Below are positions 1 to 9,699 of a stretch of DNA of 64,000 nt, one piece after another. Location of the stretch: NCBI GenBank assembly GCA_963761115.1, contig CAVXFS010000004.1, positions 372,001 through 436,000 on the forward strand. Reading direction: 5' to 3'. Below the pieces are notes generated by a model that worked only from the letters and a program-made list of their open reading frames with translations, made no database searches and had not been told where the DNA came from. The translations under genes and the position numbers were made by a program. The first letter of the stretch is position 1. Every line of letters starts with the position of its first letter. The DNA is from CAVXFS01 sp963761115 (GTDB lineage Bacteria > Pseudomonadota > Gammaproteobacteria > Burkholderiales > Gallionellaceae).

Positions 1-1779
1 GATGCGGCCTATTTCGTCAGCGGCTATGAAGCCGCGAACCTGGGCGAGCATGGCATGCTCGGCATTCTCGGCAGCGATGACATATTCCTTGTCAGGCGCA
101 GCGGAGAAACTGTCACTGCTAACGACAGGTCTCAATACAGATTGCCGGTACATGCATGCTGAGAATACAGGTGGAAAGCGAAGCCACGCTCACTAACCAA
201 CGCCTGGGATGGCGTGCGACGCTACACCAGCGTACACCAGGTCTATGGTTTCCCCCTGGCTGTGGTCGTCGGATTATCCGCAGACGAACAATTGGCGGCC
301 GCTCAGCGGAACAAACAGGTCTATCTGTGGCGGGCGGCAGTCGGCAGCCTTGTGATGATCCTGATTATCGCGGTGATGGGGCGCATGAGCCATCAGCTTG
401 CGTTGAGCCGCCGGCGCGCCGTCGAGGAGCATATCGCCCATGCAGCGCGTGTCGAATACCTTGCCTATCACGACAGCCTCACGACGCTGCCGAATCGCAG
501 CCTGTTCAGCAAGCTGCTGGGCCATAGCATCAGCCAGGCACATCGCCACAACGGGCAACTGGCAGTGCTGTTTCTCGACCTGGACCATTTCAAAAACATC
601 AACGACACGCTCGGACACGAGGCCGGCGACCAATTGCTGCAGGAAGTCGCGGCAAGACTCAAGACTTGTCTGCGCGACAGCGACACCGTGGCGCGGCTGG
701 GTGGCGACGAGTTCGTCGTCATGCTGCCTGAACTGGATGTGGAGAAATACGCAGCCGCAGTGGCCCAGAAAATTCTTGCCGCCGTCGCCCGGCCATTTGT
801 CCTGGCCGGCCAGGAATATCGCGTCACGGCAAGTATCGGGATCAGCACCTACCCGCAAGACGGTCTGGACGAGCAGACGCTGACCAAAAACGCGGATATC
901 GCGATGTACAAGGCGAAAGAGGAAGGCAAGAACAACTTCCAGTTCTATTCCGAGAAACTGAACGCCAGTTCACTCGAACGGCTTAACCTGGAGTCGGGTC
1001 TGCGGCACGCGCTGGAGCGAAACGAATTTCAGCTTTACTACCAGACCAAGCGGGATATCCGCAGCGGCCTGATCACCGGCATGGAAGCGTTGCTGCGCTG
1101 GCAGCATCCCGACCTGGGCGCGGTGGCGCCGTTGCGATTCATCCCGCTCGCGGAGGAAACCGGTTTGATCATACCGATCGGCAAGTGGGTGCTCAGGACC
1201 GCCTGCCTGCAAAACGTGGCCTGGCAGAAGCAGGGGCTGGCTGATTTGAATATGGCCGTCAATCTGACGGCACGGCAGTTTTTCGATGAAAACCTGCTGA
1301 CGGACCTGACGAAGATACTCGCGGACACTGGCATGGACGCACAGCTTCTGGAGCTGGAAATTTCCGAAGGCCTGCTGATGCGCGATGTTGAAGAAACCAT
1401 GCGGGTATTTCGCGGGATCAAGGATATCGGGATCCGGATCGCCATCGACGATTTCGGCATCGGCTATTCCTCACTGGCCTCGCTCAAACAGTTTCCGCTC
1501 GATACCATCAAGATCGACCGTTCCTTCATTCATGATATCGCCAGCGTTGCCGAAGACAAGGCCTTGACCGAAGCCATTATCGCGATGGGCAGGAAGCTGA
1601 GCCTGACCGTCGTGGCCCAGGGCGTGGAAACAAAGGAACAAGCCGATTTTTTGCGCCAGAATGCATGCGATGAATTCCAGGGTTTTTATCTCAACAAGCC
1701 CTTGCCGGCAGACCAGATCGCCGAGTTGATCCGGGCTCAGTCAGGTCCTCCGGATATCGATTCAAACCCTGCCACCTGA
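1..1779 (+). CDS. Membrane GGDEF-EAL c-di-GMP enzyme, 5'-truncated, frame broken near its N-terminus
   Basis: Bifunctional-type c-di-GMP signalling protein at the inner membrane. The long open frame from 214 holds a transmembrane helix (residues about 36-57), a GGDEF domain with intact GGDEF (about 163-167, in VARLGGDEF), and an EAL domain with intact EAL (about 291-293, MEALLRW) and DDFGIGYSS. Intact motifs allow both cyclase and phosphodiesterase activity; phosphodiesterase is likely. Upstream, frame 1 from base 1 encodes the end of an extracytoplasmic sensor domain (GEHGMLGILG, VRRSGETVTAND). Similarity then continues in frame 3 (about 123-195, ESEATLTN) and returns to frame 1 at AWDGVRRYTSV. 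Frame 1 itself has a stop at 160-162. Two compensating indels at about 123-200 therefore split the sensor. The true start lies left of the window. Confidence 0.85.
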
Positions 1780-1817
1780 CAACTCAAGAGAGTCAAGGTG
1801 GTACCACTTGGACCGGA

Positions 1818-2263
1818 TCATTTCGTGAGTACTACTACTTTCACACTGTCATCCACCAGTTTCTGCTCGATGTAGCCGATGGCATCCGGATGTCTGGCAA
1901 TGAACTTCTTTACCTCGATGCCGTTTGATACTTCCGGCGGCGGCTGGCCCCGGCCGGTGAAAATGATCTTTGACCAGAATGCCTTGATCTGAGCGGGAGA
2001 CTTGCCGGCGAATTTTAGGTAGAACGCGTCGCGTTCGGAAGAATTCTCGACCTGATCGATGGGCAAGACTTGGCGGCCATCGGGGAAACGAGTCATCTTG
2101 CCCATAAAAATGTCCGCGATCTGGTTCTTCTCAACGTACTCACCGGGTTTTTGGCAGCGACCACCGCAACCACCTCGGCCGATGCCCCGGCTGAGCCAAA
2201 ACCCAGGAACAGTCCGATGATGAAAAATCCGATGCGGAACATATTGATCATGATCAGCCTCAT
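1818..2263 (-). CDS. Small PstS-like periplasmic phosphate-binding-type protein, frameshifted
   Basis: Short (about 148 residues if repaired) substrate-binding-like protein of the PstS-related family often found beside porins or signalling genes. It begins at 2263 with a hydrophobic signal peptide (FRIGFFIIGLFLGFGSAGA) followed by AEVVAVVAAKNPVSTL, then the frame shifts near 2131-2133. The rest continues as EKNQIADIFMGK, FPDGRQVLPIDQ and SERDAFYLKF, typical of this family. Adding one base at the break joins the two parts as VSTL-EKNQIADIF. The start overlaps the porin stop as TGATG, so translation is probably coupled. The ligand cannot be told from sequence; true PstS proteins are more than twice this length. 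Confidence 0.75.
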
Positions 2264-3511
2264 CAGAATACGAAATCAATCGCTGCGCTGAACACGTTGA
2301 CCGTGCCGCCCGATTGATATCCCGGCTGGAGATTGATCAATACGCCGGACGAGCCGGCGCCGATGCGGGTGTGATCATATTGCAGCTTGAGGGCGGCGTT
2401 ACTCATGAAATCCCAGCGCCCGCCGATGGACAGGGTGTCCTGAACCGGATTCGTGCTCATTACCGAATTAAGGATGGCATTGAGGCCTGCTGCTGGTCCT
2501 ACCAAAGGGGGGGGCAGGGTGGACAGGTTCAAACCGGGATCGGAGAGTTTGTCCGCCTGTCGCATGGCTATAAGTGAAGTAGGGCGTAAACGCCCCAAAC
2601 CGATAGCCGCCGCTCACGTACCAGCCGGTTTGATTACCAACGATGGATTGGGTGACTAAATGGTCCCATTCACCCATCACGAACCACTTGCCGGGATCGT
2701 AGCGTGCGCCCAATGTGATGACGGATAATGGTTTGCCATCTATATCGTATCTGTCAGCAATGGCAATTCCTTCCGGCCCAAACTGCCTGAAGGCGTCGAA
2801 AATCGGCTTAAAGCCGTCCAGAGTCATGTGGGTTGATTCATACCCTATGTGCAGAGTGGCGTCGTGGTAATCGCCTGTATAGGCCAAGCCCCACGACTGC
2901 TTCGCTTTGATTGAGCCGCCGCCGGCTGGCAGCTTATTTTCGCTATTACCGAAGTGCGCCTGCAGAATATTCGTGATCTCACCGATGCGCATCTGGAAGC
3001 TTGCGTCAATGCCGTCGCTGGCGGTGACCGGTGCCAGGCGATAGACCTCCAGCGGCGGACGCACCCAAGGATAGGAATAAGCCACTTTGCGGGTATCGGA
3101 GAACAGAAAGGTGGGCAGCACGGTGCGGCCGGCGCGTACACTGAAATCCGGCGTGAACTGATACTTGATATTCGCCCATTCCACATGGGGCAGGTAAGTG
3201 TTGTCGTAATTCTGCTCCGATATGACTTGTAACACGGCTGAGAGCTTTGGGGTGAAATTGGCAGTGACTTGCCCCCCGATCAGGCTGTCGACGTCTGCGC
3301 TCCAGACATGGCTGTAGCCGGCACCGTTGGGCTTGAGTATGGAAGAGGTAAAGTCTGCCTGGTTCTCGCTGGAGTGAACCACACCCAGCATGCCGAAGCC
3401 GCTGAACGAAAACATCGGCGCTTCTAAATGGTCAGCGCTCGCGCCGGTGGCGTACAGTGCCATTACAAGCAGGGCGATGTGAGTCAATTTGTTCGATATG
3501 GGTTCAATCAT
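2263..3511 (-). CDS. Outer-membrane porin-like beta-barrel protein, frameshifted near its C-terminus
   Basis: Predicted outer-membrane beta-barrel of about 415 residues. It has a signal peptide (ALLVMALYATGASA), alternating hydrophobic strands throughout, and a C-terminus ending in aromatic F (AAIDFVF), the usual barrel-insertion signal. The main frame runs from 3511 to about 2565 (GAFTPYFTYS) and the final ~100 residues continue in another frame (MRQADKLSDPGLNL). One extra base at about 2566-2567 explains the break. It lies immediately upstream of the PstS-like gene with a 1-bp stop/start overlap, so the two form an operon. No specific substrate can be assigned. Confidence 0.75.
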
Positions 3512-3943
3512 GCTTGCTCCAGATCAAAGATCGATCCGCCGCAATATTTCGAAATTCGGCGCAACCTTGATTCTGGAATTATCCCGTTACTCTGGAACGC
3601 CCTCTGTACGCTAGCACACACAGAGTGTGAATCAGTTCAGCTTGAGCCGCCTCGCGGTAACTGCATGGCAATAACGGTGTCGCATGACGAGGGCTACTAG
3701 GAGCATCAACGACTCTAGCACCGTAATTTTCTTCGCCCGGCTACCTCGCTGAATTTTCTGGTTATGTGCGTTGCCGTACGGTGTCGCTGCAATTGTGCGC
3801 GCATTATGAAATCCTTTGAGTCCGGAGCAAAGAGACAACATCAGCAGGTTGCCAGCGATCATAAGGCAACTGAGCATCACGAGCGTGTTGCCGTTGCCGA
3901 ATGTTCTCTAACCGAACATCGCAGTTTTAATGGAGGCGATGAT
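3512..3943. other. Gene-free stretch between porin and bacteriohemerythrin
   Basis: These 432 bases separate the divergent porin and hemerythrin genes and must hold both promoters. I see no convincing -35/-10 pair, no repeat and no RNA gene. A minus-strand open frame of about 80 codons (3632-3880) has no recognisable family, no ribosome-binding site and no signal peptide of normal form, so I do not call it. Confidence 0.5.
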
Positions 3944-4420
3944 ATGAAAAATGAAATCGTGGCGCTGGAGTGGAACGAAGGAATGAGCGTCGGAATCCCG
4001 GAGATCGACGAGGATCACAGGCAATTCATTGCCCTGGTGAATGGGTTCAATAAATCAGTCGCAAACCGGATGGCACATACCGACGTCAAGAAAAGATTGC
4101 AGAATATCCTTGACGATGCCGAGCAGCATTTCGCGCACGAAAGAATATTGTTCAAGGAGTGGCACTATCCCGGCTTGCGCGATCATGTGCACAAACATGA
4201 TCAATTAATCAGTTCGCTAAGGAGCATCATGGCGAATAATGTGTCTCATGGCTATGACTTTGAATGGGTAGCGGTCGGACAGAAGATCAATGCGGCGCTG
4301 ATCGATCACGTTTTGACAGAAGACAAGAAGTTTGCGGCGTTTTACCGGGATTCACTCAGCGCTGATAGCGCAGGGAAAGAGAGAGGCTCTGATCGAGATC
4401 ATGCTGGAACTGAAACTTGA
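3944..4420 (+). CDS. Bacteriohemerythrin
   Basis: Single-domain, 158-residue O2-binding di-iron protein of the bacteriohemerythrin family. All seven expected iron ligands are visible: His25 (EDHRQF), His62 and Glu66 (HFAHE), His81 and His85 (HVHKH), His122 and Asp127 (HVLTED). The start at 3944 is chosen because a GGAGG lies 7 bases upstream; the longer open frame to 3764 has no such site. The last ~20 residues are charged and outside the fold. In related aquatic betaproteobacteria such proteins are thought to store, deliver or sense oxygen; which applies here is not visible. Confidence 0.93.
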   Translation: MKNEIVALEWNEGMSVGIPEIDEDHRQFIALVNGFNKSVANRMAHTDVKKRLQNILDDAEQHFAHERILFKEWHYPGLRDHVHKHDQLISSLRSIMANNVSHGYDFEWVAVGQKINAALIDHVLTEDKKFAAFYRDSLSADSAGKERGSDRDHAGTET

Positions 4421-4464
4421 TCCGTTCATAGCCAACAGCAAAAGTTGTAGAGGAGCTATCCTTC

Positions 4465-4715
4465 TAGTGTAGTGTTACATTATTGATGGACTTTATTCCT
4501 TCCCCCTTGCAGAGGGGGAGAGCGAAGCGAGGGGGCATTAGGATGGGGGTAGGACGGTGGACTTGCCATAGCCGGTGGACATGCCGAGTCTCTACCCCCT
4601 CCCCAGCCCTCCCCCTGCAAGGGGGAGGGGGCGTTTCGAGGTTTCGCACCGTTAAGTTTTCGGCACAAGAAATTACAGTCGCTTAAGTTCCAAACAGAAT
4701 GCAACACTACACTAG
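4465..4715. mobile_element. MITE-like element with 18-bp terminal inverted repeats
   Basis: Bases 4465-4482 and 4698-4715 are inverted repeats of 18 bp with one mismatch (CTAGTGTAGTGTT(A/G)CATT). The ends can be read as flanked by TA, the target duplication of mariner/IS630-type elements. The ~215-bp interior has no gene but carries a copy of the dispersed GC-rich repeat (two hairpins, CCCCCTTGCAGAGGGGG at about 4503 and CCCTCCCCCTGCAAGGGGG at about 4609). The right repeat supplies the TAG stop of the DUF748 gene (4712-4714). Non-autonomous transposition is inferred; a bare palindromic intergenic unit is the alternative. Confidence 0.5.
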
Positions 4716-7700
4716 TTGGCAGCAGGAACCGGTGCCGCCGGTGCAGGGGTTTTGGCGGCGGCGCCCAGTGCAAGTTTCAACGGCACGTCCTTTCCATCCG
4801 CATTGACCTTTTCTGCTGCCGCCAGCGCAATGCGCTCCGCCGGTACGCCGGCATCCTTCAGGGCCGTGGCTGCGGTCTCGCCCCGTGCCGTTGCCAGGGC
4901 CTGCAGACGTTCATCACCCACCACTATCGCGTTGCGCAGGCGCTCGAACAGGATGGTGTAAAAATCCTCGCCCTTAAGTTTGTTCACTTCCTGCTCGTTG
5001 AGTTTCTTCTTTTCGTGGAACAGGCCGGATAAGCGGGACATCATCTTGCCGGCGGTGCTCTGTTCGAGCTGGCCCGGATTGGCCAGGCGGAAACCCTGTT
5101 TGAGGGCGTCCAGTTGATCCTTGCCAAAGTGGTCTGCGTATAATTTTTCCAGCGCCGACTGAACCTTGGGTTGGCGTGTCGAGATCGGGCCGGGATCGCT
5201 GTCGCCATCGATTTGCTGGCCTGCCTGCTTTGCCACGGCACGGCGCATTTGCAGGTCCTGCAGTGCTAGCCGATCCGTTTCGGCATAGGTGCCTTGCAGC
5301 GTCAGCGACAAGCCGGGACGCTTGACCAGGATGCCGGCGAGTTGCACCAGATTCTCGCGTTCCGGTGGTGTCAGTTGCGCATCGCCTGCCTCGAACGCGA
5401 TGTTCTCGAACTTGACGTCGCTGCCGAACAGCGCACCGAGTGCCCGGAATGGGGCAGTGACGATCTTGGTGAGCACATTGACGATCGCTTTCCATACTAT
5501 GCTGCCATAACTGAACTTCGGATCGTCCAGGCTGCCCGACACCGGCAGGCCCAGGTCGATGCGGCCATCGGCATCCTGCAGGACGGCGATGGCAAGGTCC
5601 AGCGGCAGGTTGGTGGCGTCCGGGCTGTCGACTTTCTCGCCCAGTGTCAGCCGGTCCATGATCACCTGGTTCTCGCCCTCCAGCTGGCGCTGCTTGATCT
5701 TGTATTCGAGGTCGAGCGACAGCTTGCCGGAAGTGATCTTGCGGCCGGCGAAGGTAGCCGAGTAAGGCGTCAGCCGGGTCATCTCGATATTCTTGAACAC
5801 GACCTTCAGGTCCATGAAATCGGTCGGATCGAACAGGTCGACCTGGCCGACGGCGCGGGCAAGACCATAGTCGTTCACTTGGCCGTCCAGTTCCAGCTGG
5901 CTTGGCGCGCCTGCCCGTGAGGAGATGCCGGAGATGACGCCATGCAGGTCATGGATGCGCGCGCCGAATGGCAGGGCCAGTGAAAGATCGGCGAAATCCA
6001 TCGCGCTCTTGCTGATCCGGAATCGGTCGATGTCGACCTTGAATGGACGCTCCTGCTTTGTCGCTGCAGGCGGGGCTGGCGAGTCAGCGGGTTTCGTTAC
6101 GGCAGCCTTGGTCGGTTGCACCAGGATATTCTTGAAGCTGACCGACTTGTCCTTGTTGATGACCAGGTTGGTATCCAGTCCGTTGACGGCAAGTTCATTG
6201 ATGTCCAGTTTCGCCGGCGTGACTTCGAACTTGCGGCTGCCCAGCGATTTCCAGGCCAGGAACAGATTGCCCGATGCGGCCTCGTTCAGGCGCAGGTCGC
6301 TCACGGCAAAGCTGCCGCGATAGCTGCTGCCCTTCGCGTCGTAACCGGCGCGACCTTCGCTGGACAATTTTCCCTGCGCCAGTTTCAGGTTGGCAAACGC
6401 AGCCAGGTAAGGCTGGGCTGGCGTGAGGTCGAGCGCGGCGAGCTTGAGCTGGAGATCCGCTGTCGGTCCTGCGGGGACGACCTTGCCGGTTGCCTCGAAG
6501 TTGCCACCCTCTCGCACCTTGAACGACGCCTTCAGCGGTATCGCCGCCTTCTGGTCGTTGCTGATCCCTGCCGCTGCCAGTGCGATGTCATCCAGGTTCA
6601 ATTCCGCTGCCGGCGCGACCGACTCGTCGCGGAACGCGGCGCCGAATCCGCTGAGCTGGAATTTTTCCAGCCGGTAATGCCAGGCCGGTTCGGTTTTGGC
6701 GTCAGTTGCTGGCTGGACTGTTTTCTGACTGGCCGGTGCGCTTGCTGCGACAACCTGCTGCATGGCTTGCAGGATATCGATGCGTCCCTGCGCATCGCGC
6801 GCGATGTGTGCACGGCCATCCTTGAATGCGATGTTGTCGACTATCGCCTGGTGCGAACCAATATAGACGCGGGCATTTTTCAGCACGACGCTGTCGAGTT
6901 CCAGCGCCTTGGTGTCGCCACCCTGTTCCAGATCAAGCTTGCCGTTGACCAGGCTCAGCGTGTCGAGCGCGAACGTGTTTGTGGCCAGATCGAAGCGGCC
7001 CTCTTTCGCCTCGATGGTATCGATCGCGACCGACGGGCCGGTATCCTGTTTTCCGTGCAACTTGAGCCCGGTGATCTTGGCGCTGATGTGTTCCAGGTTC
7101 AGTGCAGTCTGTCCAGCCGTATATGCCAGCCGGTAGTTCGCGGACACGGCAGCGATCCCGTCGGGCGGCGCGACTGGCAGCACATCCCTGAAATAGGTTG
7201 CCAGGTTCGGCAGGGACACGTTATCGATGTTGATACGGCCGGACATGACCGGAGGTTCCAGATCGACCGCGCCTTGCCAGTCGATGCGGATGCCGGATTC
7301 GGTATGCGCCGTGATCTTGTAGGTGCCCTCGTCATTGGGTAGCGTGGAGATATCCGCGAGCTCCAGGTTGATCGGCTCGATGCGGGTGTTGAAGGCAGGC
7401 TCGGTCTGTTTGTCGGTGAAGTCCAGTCGTGCGTCAGTCAGTGCAAAGTGCTGGATGTCGAACCGGGGCTGGGCAGCATCCGGTGTTTTTTCCTTGCTGT
7501 TCAGCGCATCGAGCAGTGCCGACCAGTTGTTGCGGCCATCCGGCTGCAGGACAGCCGTGGCTTCAAGTCCATCGAGCCGGATGTCGTCAAAAACGAAAGC
7601 CCGGCGAAAGATGCTGGCGACAGACAGGTCCACCACCAGTTCGCGAAATGCCAGCAGCGGCGCGCCATCGGGCCGGTCAAGACGCAATCCGGACAGGCGC

Positions 7701-7891
7701 AGGGTGTTCGTCAACGGATTGAATTCGGGCCGGTCCATGACCAGGTGATGGCTCGCTTTCGCGGCGACGAACTTTTCCGCCTGTGCCTGGATGATGCGCG
7801 GCAGCGCCAGCCAGGCGAACAGGAAATAAAACACGACCAGGCCGGCCAGGGTCAGTGCCAGGGTCTTGCGGGAAGGTAGGCGACGGGGCAT
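4712..7891 (-). CDS. Large DUF748 (AsmA-like) envelope protein
   Basis: Protein of 1059 residues with one N-terminal membrane anchor (about residues 10-32, ALTLAGLVVFYFLFAWLALP) and a very long extracytoplasmic part rich in short beta strands. This matches the DUF748 group of AsmA-related proteins, whose better-known relatives (YhdP, TamB class) form bridge-like structures for lipid transport between membranes. The N-terminal signature (PRIIQAQAEKFVAAKASHHL followed by PEFNPLTNTLRLSGL) is typical. A stretch near residue 860 (FENIAFEAGDAQLTPPER) resembles the C-terminal DUF748 segment. The specific role is unknown. The gene stands alone, and its stop lies inside the right end of the MITE-like element. 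Confidence 0.85.
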   Translation of the reverse strand: MPRRLPSRKTLALTLAGLVVFYFLFAWLALPRIIQAQAEKFVAAKASHHLVMDRPEFNPLTNTLRLSGLRLDRPDGAPLLAFRELVVDLSVASIFRRAFVFDDIRLDGLEATAVLQPDGRNNWSALLDALNSKEKTPDAAQPRFDIQHFALTDARLDFTDKQTEPAFNTRIEPINLELADISTLPNDEGTYKITAHTESGIRIDWQGAVDLEPPVMSGRINIDNVSLPNLATYFRDVLPVAPPDGIAAVSANYRLAYTAGQTALNLEHISAKITGLKLHGKQDTGPSVAIDTIEAKEGRFDLATNTFALDTLSLVNGKLDLEQGGDTKALELDSVVLKNARVYIGSHQAIVDNIAFKDGRAHIARDAQGRIDILQAMQQVVAASAPASQKTVQPATDAKTEPAWHYRLEKFQLSGFGAAFRDESVAPAAELNLDDIALAAAGISNDQKAAIPLKASFKVREGGNFEATGKVVPAGPTADLQLKLAALDLTPAQPYLAAFANLKLAQGKLSSEGRAGYDAKGSSYRGSFAVSDLRLNEAASGNLFLAWKSLGSRKFEVTPAKLDINELAVNGLDTNLVINKDKSVSFKNILVQPTKAAVTKPADSPAPPAATKQERPFKVDIDRFRISKSAMDFADLSLALPFGARIHDLHGVISGISSRAGAPSQLELDGQVNDYGLARAVGQVDLFDPTDFMDLKVVFKNIEMTRLTPYSATFAGRKITSGKLSLDLEYKIKQRQLEGENQVIMDRLTLGEKVDSPDATNLPLDLAIAVLQDADGRIDLGLPVSGSLDDPKFSYGSIVWKAIVNVLTKIVTAPFRALGALFGSDVKFENIAFEAGDAQLTPPERENLVQLAGILVKRPGLSLTLQGTYAETDRLALQDLQMRRAVAKQAGQQIDGDSDPGPISTRQPKVQSALEKLYADHFGKDQLDALKQGFRLANPGQLEQSTAGKMMSRLSGLFHEKKKLNEQEVNKLKGEDFYTILFERLRNAIVVGDERLQALATARGETAATALKDAGVPAERIALAAAEKVNADGKDVPLKLALGAAAKTPAPAAPVPAAN

Positions 7892-7982
7892 GCTCGATAG
7901 TCGGATTTATAGTTTGGGGTGATTGTAACGCGGGGCTGCGGAATCACCCAGAAGTCCGGGTCATTAACTGAAGGATGCCGGT

Positions 7983-8708
7983 TCAGTCGGGTTGATCCTG
8001 CAGCAGGACTGATTCCAGATATACGTCCACGCCGCTGGCAGGAGCGATGGCCGCAGCGGGAATGTCTACGCCATTGCGCCAATTCCGCACGGCCTGCCGT
8101 TTCGTAACACCGGTAACCAGGAACATGACCTGCCGCGCCGCGCCCAGGCGCTGCGCGCTGAGCGAAACGCGATCCGGCGGCGGCTTGGGCGCATCGTGCA
8201 CTGGCATGGCTGCTGGTGAATCAGGCACTGTGCCATGATCGCGGCCGGGAAACAGGCTGGCAGTGTGGCCGTCCTCGCCGAGGCCGAGCAGCACCAGGTC
8301 GAACAGTTCGATTTCTTTCAGGGTTCGCGTGTAGTCAGCGGCGGCTATTTCCGCGCCCGCTTCCGCATGGATCAAATGGATATGTTCGCGCGGGATCGGC
8401 ACATGATCCAGCCAGGCCAGCGCAGCCATGCGGCTGTTGCGCTCGGCATCATCCGGCGGCAGGCAGCGTTCGTCGCCGAAATACACCTGCCATGCGCGCC
8501 AGTCGGCATCGGCTTCGCGCAACGACTCGTACACCTTGCGCGGCGTGGTTCCGCCGGCCAGCACGATATGGAATGTACCGCGCGCGGCGATGGCTTGCCG
8601 CGCGGCCTGCAATATCGTTTCCACTGTCAACCGTTGCAGTTCGTCAGTTGTTGTAAAAGTGTGCCAGCGAAGCGACGGATTCTCGTTTAATGAAGGCATA
8701 TGCACCAT
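7983..8708 (-). CDS. pgl: 6-phosphogluconolactonase
   Basis: Cytosolic enzyme (241 residues, normal for the DevB-type family) that hydrolyses 6-phosphogluconolactone to 6-phosphogluconate, the second step of the oxidative pentose phosphate pathway. Diagnostic motifs are LAGGTTPRKVYE, VYFGDERCLPPDDAERN and LLGLGEDGHTASLFPG. Its partners gnd and zwf follow immediately on the opposite strand, so the three genes form a divergent functional cluster sharing a ~70-bp gap (8709-8781). The start may be ATG at 8708 or the internal ATG at 8699 (MPSLNENPS). Confidence 0.93.
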   Translation of the reverse strand: MVHMPSLNENPSLRWHTFTTTDELQRLTVETILQAARQAIAARGTFHIVLAGGTTPRKVYESLREADADWRAWQVYFGDERCLPPDDAERNSRMAALAWLDHVPIPREHIHLIHAEAGAEIAAADYTRTLKEIELFDLVLLGLGEDGHTASLFPGRDHGTVPDSPAAMPVHDAPKPPPDRVSLSAQRLGAARQVMFLVTGVTKRQAVRNWRNGVDIPAAAIAPASGVDVYLESVLLQDQPD

Positions 8709-8781
8709 GCGGTAGTATCATCAGAGGCTTGATTCTAACGGCTCGCACGAGACGTTCGGTAAATTTTTCAAAGGAGTGGTC

Positions 8782-9699
8782 ATGCGGTTGGCAATGATAG
8801 GACTGGGCAAGATGGGCGGCAACATGGCGCGCAGGTTGCGCCGGGGCGGCATCGAGGTAGTGGGTTACGATCGATCCGCGGAGACGGTGGCGCAACTGGT
8901 GGAGGAGGCGGGCATGCTTGCCGCAAGTTCGGTGGAGGATGCGCTGGCACAGCTGTCCGCCCCGCGCATCGTGTGGCTGATGCTGCCGAGCGGCGATCCG
9001 ACCGAGCAGCAGGTGCGCGCGTTGGCGCCACTGTTGAGCCGTGGCGACATCGTCGTCGACGGCGGCAATTCGAATTACCACGACAGCCAGCGCCGCGGCG
9101 CCTGGCTGGCCGAGCAGGGCATCGGCTACATGGATGCGGGCACCTCGGGCGGCATCTGGGGGCTGGACAACGGCTATTGCCTGATGGTGGGTGCTACGCC
9201 GGAAGTGGCAAAGGTGATGACGCCTATCCTGCAGGCGCTGGCGCCGGCGCCGGATCGCGGCTGGGCGCATGTCGGGCCGGTCGGCTCCGGCCACTTTACC
9301 AAGATGATCCACAACGGTATCGAGTACGGCATGATGCAGGCGTTCGCCGAGGGGCTGGAATTGCTGCGCGGCAAGCAGGAGTTCAACCTCGACCTGGCGC
9401 AGGTCACCGAGCTGTGGCGGCACAGTTCGGTGGTGCGCAGCTGGCTGCTCGACCTGACCGCGGAAGCCTTGCACGACGATCAGAAACTGGACGGCATCGC
9501 ACCCTTCGTCTCCGATTCGGGCGAAGGCCGCTGGACCGCGATCGAGGCGGTGGAGCAGGGCGTGGCCGCGCCGGTGCTGACGCTGGCACTGCAGATGCGC
9601 TTCGCCAGCCAGAACGACACCGGCTACGGCTATCGCCTGTTGTCCACCATGCGCAACGCCTTTGGCGGACACGCCGTCAAACACACGGGCAAAAAATAA
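8782..9699 (+). CDS. gnd: 6-phosphogluconate dehydrogenase, short (decarboxylating) type
   Basis: Oxidatively decarboxylates 6-phosphogluconate to ribulose 5-phosphate. The 305-residue length identifies the short class, lacking most of the C-terminal half of the ~470-residue enzyme; this class is often NAD-preferring. It opens with a Rossmann motif GLGKMGGNMARRLRRGG, then DGGNSNYHDS and the substrate-binding DAGTSGGIWGL and GSGHFTKMIHNGIEYGMMQ. ATG 8782 is chosen because AAGGAG lies 5 bases upstream. The stop overlaps the zwf start (TAATG), implying coupled translation of consecutive pathway enzymes. Confidence 0.94.
   Translation: MRLAMIGLGKMGGNMARRLRRGGIEVVGYDRSAETVAQLVEEAGMLAASSVEDALAQLSAPRIVWLMLPSGDPTEQQVRALAPLLSRGDIVVDGGNSNYHDSQRRGAWLAEQGIGYMDAGTSGGIWGLDNGYCLMVGATPEVAKVMTPILQALAPAPDRGWAHVGPVGSGHFTKMIHNGIEYGMMQAFAEGLELLRGKQEFNLDLAQVTELWRHSSVVRSWLLDLTAEALHDDQKLDGIAPFVSDSGEGRWTAIEAVEQGVAAPVLTLALQMRFASQNDTGYGYRLLSTMRNAFGGHAVKHTGKK

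Noticed and set aside
3632..3880. Small membrane protein gene upstream of the hemerythrin
   Set aside because: No ribosome-binding site, no family signal; hydrophobic start only.
6116..7342. 408-codon plus-strand open frame
   Set aside because: Antisense to the DUF748 gene, with no ribosome-binding site or recognisable motif.
8973..9698. N-terminal extension of zwf upstream of 9699
   Set aside because: This stretch is out of phase with gnd, is Arg/Gly-rich and not protein-like; the zwf start at the TAATG overlap is the natural one.
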